Of a stretch of DNA of 11,441 bases, positions 8,856-11,441 are shown piece by piece. This stretch comes from JALOOE01 sp964423545. Lineage in GTDB: Bacteria; Chloroflexota; Anaerolineae; CG2-30-64-16. The number at the start of each line of letters is the position of its first letter. Position 1 is the first letter of the stretch. Location of the stretch: assembly GCA_964423545.1 (NCBI GenBank), contig CAYRFV010000182.1, positions 1 to 11,441 on the forward strand. The letters run 5' to 3'. The notes beneath the pieces were generated by a model that saw only the letters and a program-made list of their open reading frames with translations, did not search any database and was not told the DNA's origin. Position numbers and translations under genes: made by a program.

Positions 8856-10895
8856 TCAGGCGTCCCGCATCTGCTCCCAGATCGGCCGGCTGTCTGTGAG
8901 TTGCAGCGTCCGCCGCAGCTCGATGATCTCATCGCGCAGCGCGGCGGCCCGCTCGAACTCCAGGTCGGCGGCCGCGGCCTTCATCTGCTTCTCCAGGTCT
9001 TTGATCAGCCGGGCGGCCTCGTCCTTGGGCAGCGTGCTGCGGCCGGCGCGATATTCGGGGCGACCCTCTGCGATCGCGGTCGCGGCGGCCGGCTGGCTGG
9101 CCGCGATACGCTGGGTCAGGTCGCGCACCGATTTGACGATCGACTGCGGCACAATGCCGTGCTCCCGGTTGTAGCTCTCCTGCTTCGCACGGCGGCGGTT
9201 GGTCTCGTCGATGGCGCGGCGCATCGAGTCGGTGACCTTATCAGCGTACATGATCGCAGTGCCGTGCAGATGCCGCGCCGCGCGGCCGACCGTCTGGATG
9301 AGCGCCTGCTCGGAGCGGAGGAACCCCTCTTTGTCCGCGTCCAGGATCGCCACCAGGCTCACCTCCGGCAGGTCGAGGCCCTCGCGCAGCAGGTTGATGC
9401 CGACGACCACATCATACACGCCCAGCCGCAGGTCGCGCAGGATCTCGACGCGTTCCAGCGTCTCGACCTCGGAGTGCAGATAGTGCACACGCACCCCGAC
9501 CTCCTGCAGATAGTCCGAAAGGTCCTCAGCCATGCGCTTGGTCAGCGTGGTCACCAGCACGCGCTCGCCGACGGCCACGCGCTTGCGGATTTCGCCGACC
9601 AGGTCATCCACCTGGCCCTTCGTGGGCCGGATCTCCACCTGCGGGTCGACGAGGCCCGTCGGCCGGATGATCTGCTCCACCACTTGCGCGGAGTGCCGCA
9701 GCTCGTAGGGGCCGGGGGTGGCGGTCGTATAGATGACCTGGTTGAGCGTCTCCTCCCACTCCTCGAAGCGCAGCGGACGGTTGTCGAGCGCGCTGGGCAA
9801 CCGGAATCCGTAGTCGACGAGCACCTGCTTCCGCTGCCGGTCGCCGTTGTACATGCCGTGAATCTGCGGGATCGTCATGTGCGATTCATCCACGATCAGC
9901 AGCCAGTCGGCAGGGAAGTAATCGAGCAGCGTCCACGGCCGCGAGCCCGGAGGGCGCAGCGCCAACGGCCGGCTGTAGTTCTCGATGCCGGAGCAGAAGC
10001 CCACCTCGCGCAGCATCTCCAGGTCGTAGTGCGTGCGCTGCTCCAGCCGCTGCGCCTCCAACAGCTTGCCCTGCGCGCGGAAGAGCTTGAGCTGCTCCTC
10101 CATCTCCTCCTCGATCAGTTGGAGCGCCTCGGTCAGCTTCTCCTGGGGCGTGATGAAGTGCTTGGCCGGGAAGATCTCGATCTCGTCCAGGCGGCGCACC
10201 ACTTCGCCGGTGAGCGGATCGATCTCGGTGATGCGGTCCACGTCGTCGCCAAAGAACTCGATCCGGTAGGCAAGATCCGCGTACGCAGGCTGCACTTCGA
10301 GCGTATCGCCGCGCAGGCGGAACTTGCCGCGGCGCAGGTCCAGGTCGTTGCGCTCATAGAAGATGTCCACCAGCTCGCGCAGCACCTGTTCGCGGCGCAC
10401 CTGTGTCCCGCGCTGCAGCTTGACCGTCACCTTGCCATACTCCGCGGGGTCCCCCAGGCCGTAGATGCACGACACAGACGCAACGATCAGCACATCGCGG
10501 CGGCTCAGCAGCGCCGAGGTGGCCGCCAGGCGCAGCCGGTCGATCTCGTCGTTGATCTGCGAATCCTTCTCGATGTAGGTGTCGGTGCGCGGCAGGTAGG
10601 CTTCGGGTTGATAGTAATCATAGTAGCTGACGAAGTATTCCACTGCGTTGTGCGGAAAGAACTCCTTGAATTCGCTGTAGAGCTGCGCGGCCAGGGTCTT
10701 GTTGTGCGCCATCACGAGGGTGGGGCGGCCCACCGCCTCGACGACCGACGCCATGACATAGGTCTTGCCCGTGCCGGTCGCGCCCAACAGCGTCTGCGCC
10801 CGGTGGCCGGCGCGCAATCCCTCGGTCAGCTTGCGGATAGCCTCCGGCTGATCGCCCGTGGCTTTGAAATCGGACACAAGTTTGAATTGAGGCAT
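8856..10895 (-). CDS. uvrB: UvrABC excinuclease subunit B
   Basis: UvrB is the damage-verifying helicase-like subunit of nucleotide excision repair: UvrA loads it at lesions and it recruits UvrC for incision. The protein has 679 residues, the normal length. Visible motifs are Walker A GATGTGKT (38-45), the damage-probing beta-hairpin YYDYYQPEAYLP (91-102), the DEAH-like motif DESH (336-339), motif III TTATP (390-394), EGLDLPEV (505-512), motif VI QTVGRAAR (534-541), NREHGIVPQSI (576-586), and the C-terminal UVR domain that contacts UvrC (about 624-662). The start is supported by AGGGAG (10907-10902), 6 nt before ATG. The gene appears monocistronic: the next gene has its own promoter. A LexA-box candidate and a promoter lie upstream, consistent with SOS induction known for uvrB in many bacteria. 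Nothing is missing or broken. Confidence 0.98.
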   Translation of the reverse strand: MPQFKLVSDFKATGDQPEAIRKLTEGLRAGHRAQTLLGATGTGKTYVMASVVEAVGRPTLVMAHNKTLAAQLYSEFKEFFPHNAVEYFVSYYDYYQPEAYLPRTDTYIEKDSQINDEIDRLRLAATSALLSRRDVLIVASVSCIYGLGDPAEYGKVTVKLQRGTQVRREQVLRELVDIFYERNDLDLRRGKFRLRGDTLEVQPAYADLAYRIEFFGDDVDRITEIDPLTGEVVRRLDEIEIFPAKHFITPQEKLTEALQLIEEEMEEQLKLFRAQGKLLEAQRLEQRTHYDLEMLREVGFCSGIENYSRPLALRPPGSRPWTLLDYFPADWLLIVDESHMTIPQIHGMYNGDRQRKQVLVDYGFRLPSALDNRPLRFEEWEETLNQVIYTTATPGPYELRHSAQVVEQIIRPTGLVDPQVEIRPTKGQVDDLVGEIRKRVAVGERVLVTTLTKRMAEDLSDYLQEVGVRVHYLHSEVETLERVEILRDLRLGVYDVVVGINLLREGLDLPEVSLVAILDADKEGFLRSEQALIQTVGRAARHLHGTAIMYADKVTDSMRRAIDETNRRRAKQESYNREHGIVPQSIVKSVRDLTQRIAASQPAAATAIAEGRPEYRAGRSTLPKDEAARLIKDLEKQMKAAAADLEFERAAALRDEIIELRRTLQLTDSRPIWEQMRDA

Positions 10896-10960
10896 GTGCG
10901 ACTCCCTGCTTGTGGCTGGACTCGATGGCGCGCCGTGATCCTGCCGACCGGTACGAGCTC

Positions 10961-10989
10961 ATTATACGGCGCGATCCCCTGCCACGCAA
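10961..10989 (-). promoter_or_regulatory. Promoter of uvrB
   Basis: On the minus strand TTGCGT (10989-10984), a 17-nt spacer and a perfect TATAAT (10966-10961) form a good sigma-70-type promoter. The start would be near 10954, about 59 nt before the uvrB ATG at 10895. Confidence 0.7.
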
Positions 10990-11006
10990 ACTCGCCTCGA
11001 TCAGAC

Positions 11007-11020
11007 AGAACATCAGTTCG
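11007..11020. promoter_or_regulatory. Candidate LexA (SOS) box between uvrB and the GH3 gene
   Basis: Read on the minus strand this is CGAACTGATGTTCT. Its core is the perfect inverted repeat GAAC-n4-GTTC (11008-11019 on the plus strand), matching the Gram-positive-type SOS box pattern CGAAC-n4-GTTCG at all but the final base. It lies 17 nt upstream of the uvrB -35 and about 33 nt upstream of the GH3 -35. uvrB is a common SOS gene, which makes the match meaningful. A box upstream of the -35 is less usual for simple repression than one overlapping it. Confidence 0.5.
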
Positions 11021-11050
11021 CACCCTCGCAGCCGCACCCACGCGCGCACG

Positions 11051-11064
11051 GTTTGTCTGCAAAC
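11051..11064. promoter_or_regulatory. Inverted repeat over the GH3 -35 (possible operator)
   Basis: GTTTG-TCTG-CAAAC is a perfect 5-bp inverted repeat with a 4-bp centre, and the -35 hexamer of the GH3 promoter is embedded in it. It is not a LexA pattern. A regulator bound here would cover the -35. Confidence 0.3.
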
Positions 11065-11081
11065 TCGATTCGGAGTACAAT
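11053..11081 (+). promoter_or_regulatory. Promoter of the GH3 gene
   Basis: TTGTCT (11053-11058, four of six), a 17-nt spacer and TACAAT (11076-11081, five of six) face rightwards. The predicted start near 11088 leaves only about 4 nt before ATG 11092, or about 25 nt before ATG 11113. Confidence 0.6.
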
Positions 11082-11091
11082 CGGGCGAGTT

Positions 11092-11441
11092 ATGGATCTG
11101 TCTATTGCTACGATGAAGCGTCTCCTGAGTTGCGGGCTCCTGTTCCTTTGGCTGATGGCATACTGGCTGCCCTGTGCGGCGCCAGCGGCCGCGGCTCCGG
11201 CGCGCCAGGCTGGAACCGGCACACCGACCCCGCGCCCGGCAGTCAGACCGGCTGACGTCAAGGCGATCATGGACCGCATGATGCCTGCGGACAAGGTCGG
11301 CCAACTCTTCCTGGTGACGTTCGAGGGGAACGATACATCGGCGGAATCGGAGATCGCCAGCCTGGTGCGCGACTACCGGGTGGGCGGGGTGGTGCTGTTC
11401 TTCCTCGGCAGCGTGCGCGGCAGCCTGGTGATCGGGCTGTC
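11092..11441 (+). CDS. Glycoside hydrolase family 3 protein (beta-N-acetylhexosaminidase-like), exported, 3' end beyond the window
   Basis: This reading frame begins at ATG 11092 and continues past the right edge with 116 complete codons present. An alternative start is ATG 11113, which gives a cleaner signal peptide (MKRLLSCGLLFLWLMAYWL, then an Ala-rich segment). A Thr/Pro linker leads into MPADKVGQLFLVTFEGND and SLVRDYRVGGVVLF, the opening pattern of GH3 N-terminal domains such as secreted beta-N-acetylhexosaminidases or beta-glucosidases. The catalytic Asp and His/Asp dyad lie beyond the window, so substrate and activity cannot be judged. The segment after VGGVVL (FFLGSVRGSLVIGL) is more hydrophobic than usual. 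Neither start has a strong ribosome-binding site. The gene is divergent from uvrB and is not obviously related to it in function. Confidence 0.85.
   Translation, partial: MDLSIATMKRLLSCGLLFLWLMAYWLPCAAPAAAAPARQAGTGTPTPRPAVRPADVKAIMDRMMPADKVGQLFLVTFEGNDTSAESEIASLVRDYRVGGVVLFFLGSVRGSLVIGL

Noticed and set aside
11395..11441. Possible frameshift at the end of the GH3 fragment
   Set aside because: The segment after VGGVVL is unusual for the family, but the other two frames give no better match and too little sequence remains to decide.

Overview
The window is a GC-rich stretch of bacterial chromosome with ordinary, tightly packed genes, nearly all on the minus strand. Protein style, GC content, a Gram-positive-type LexA-box candidate and the opening of a GH3 beta-N-acetylhexosaminidase-like protein suggest Chloroflexota (Anaerolineae-like). 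That assignment is inferred from family resemblance and was not tested by a search.

Right to left in the direction of transcription: uvrB (10895-8856) starts next to a divergently transcribed glycoside hydrolase family 3 gene (11092 to the window edge, plus strand). Their 196-nt shared intergenic region holds a promoter in each direction and a GAAC-n4-GTTC palindrome resembling an SOS box. A type IIA topoisomerase A subunit (gyrA-like, 8755-5468) follows from its own good promoter (TTCACA-17-TAAAAT with an extended -10). It ends in a roughly 270-residue Ala/Pro/Lys tail, and a small single-pass membrane protein of unknown function lies just downstream (5434-5084).

The left 5 kb is a polyphosphate-themed operon behind a TGnTATAAT extended -10 promoter near 4995. 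It encodes: an 891-residue protein combining CYTH, a transposase-like helix-turn-helix, a Ppx/GppA-like HD domain with its HD dyad lost, and CHAD (4945-2270); two separate PPK2-family polyphosphate kinases (2237-1434 and 1334-465); and a bacterial PH-domain protein (460 to the left edge, incomplete). CYTH, the Ppx C-terminal domain and CHAD all belong to families that bind or process polyphosphate or triphosphates. The first gene therefore looks like a polyphosphate-binding scaffold or sensor serving the two kinases. Its HTH and the palindrome overlapping the operon promoter raise the untested possibility of autoregulation.

No tRNA, rRNA, CRISPR array, insertion sequence or convincing intrinsic terminator was seen. 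The most interesting part is the multidomain CYTH/HTH/HD/CHAD protein and its operon; next come the odd GyrA-like protein and the uvrB/GH3 control region.
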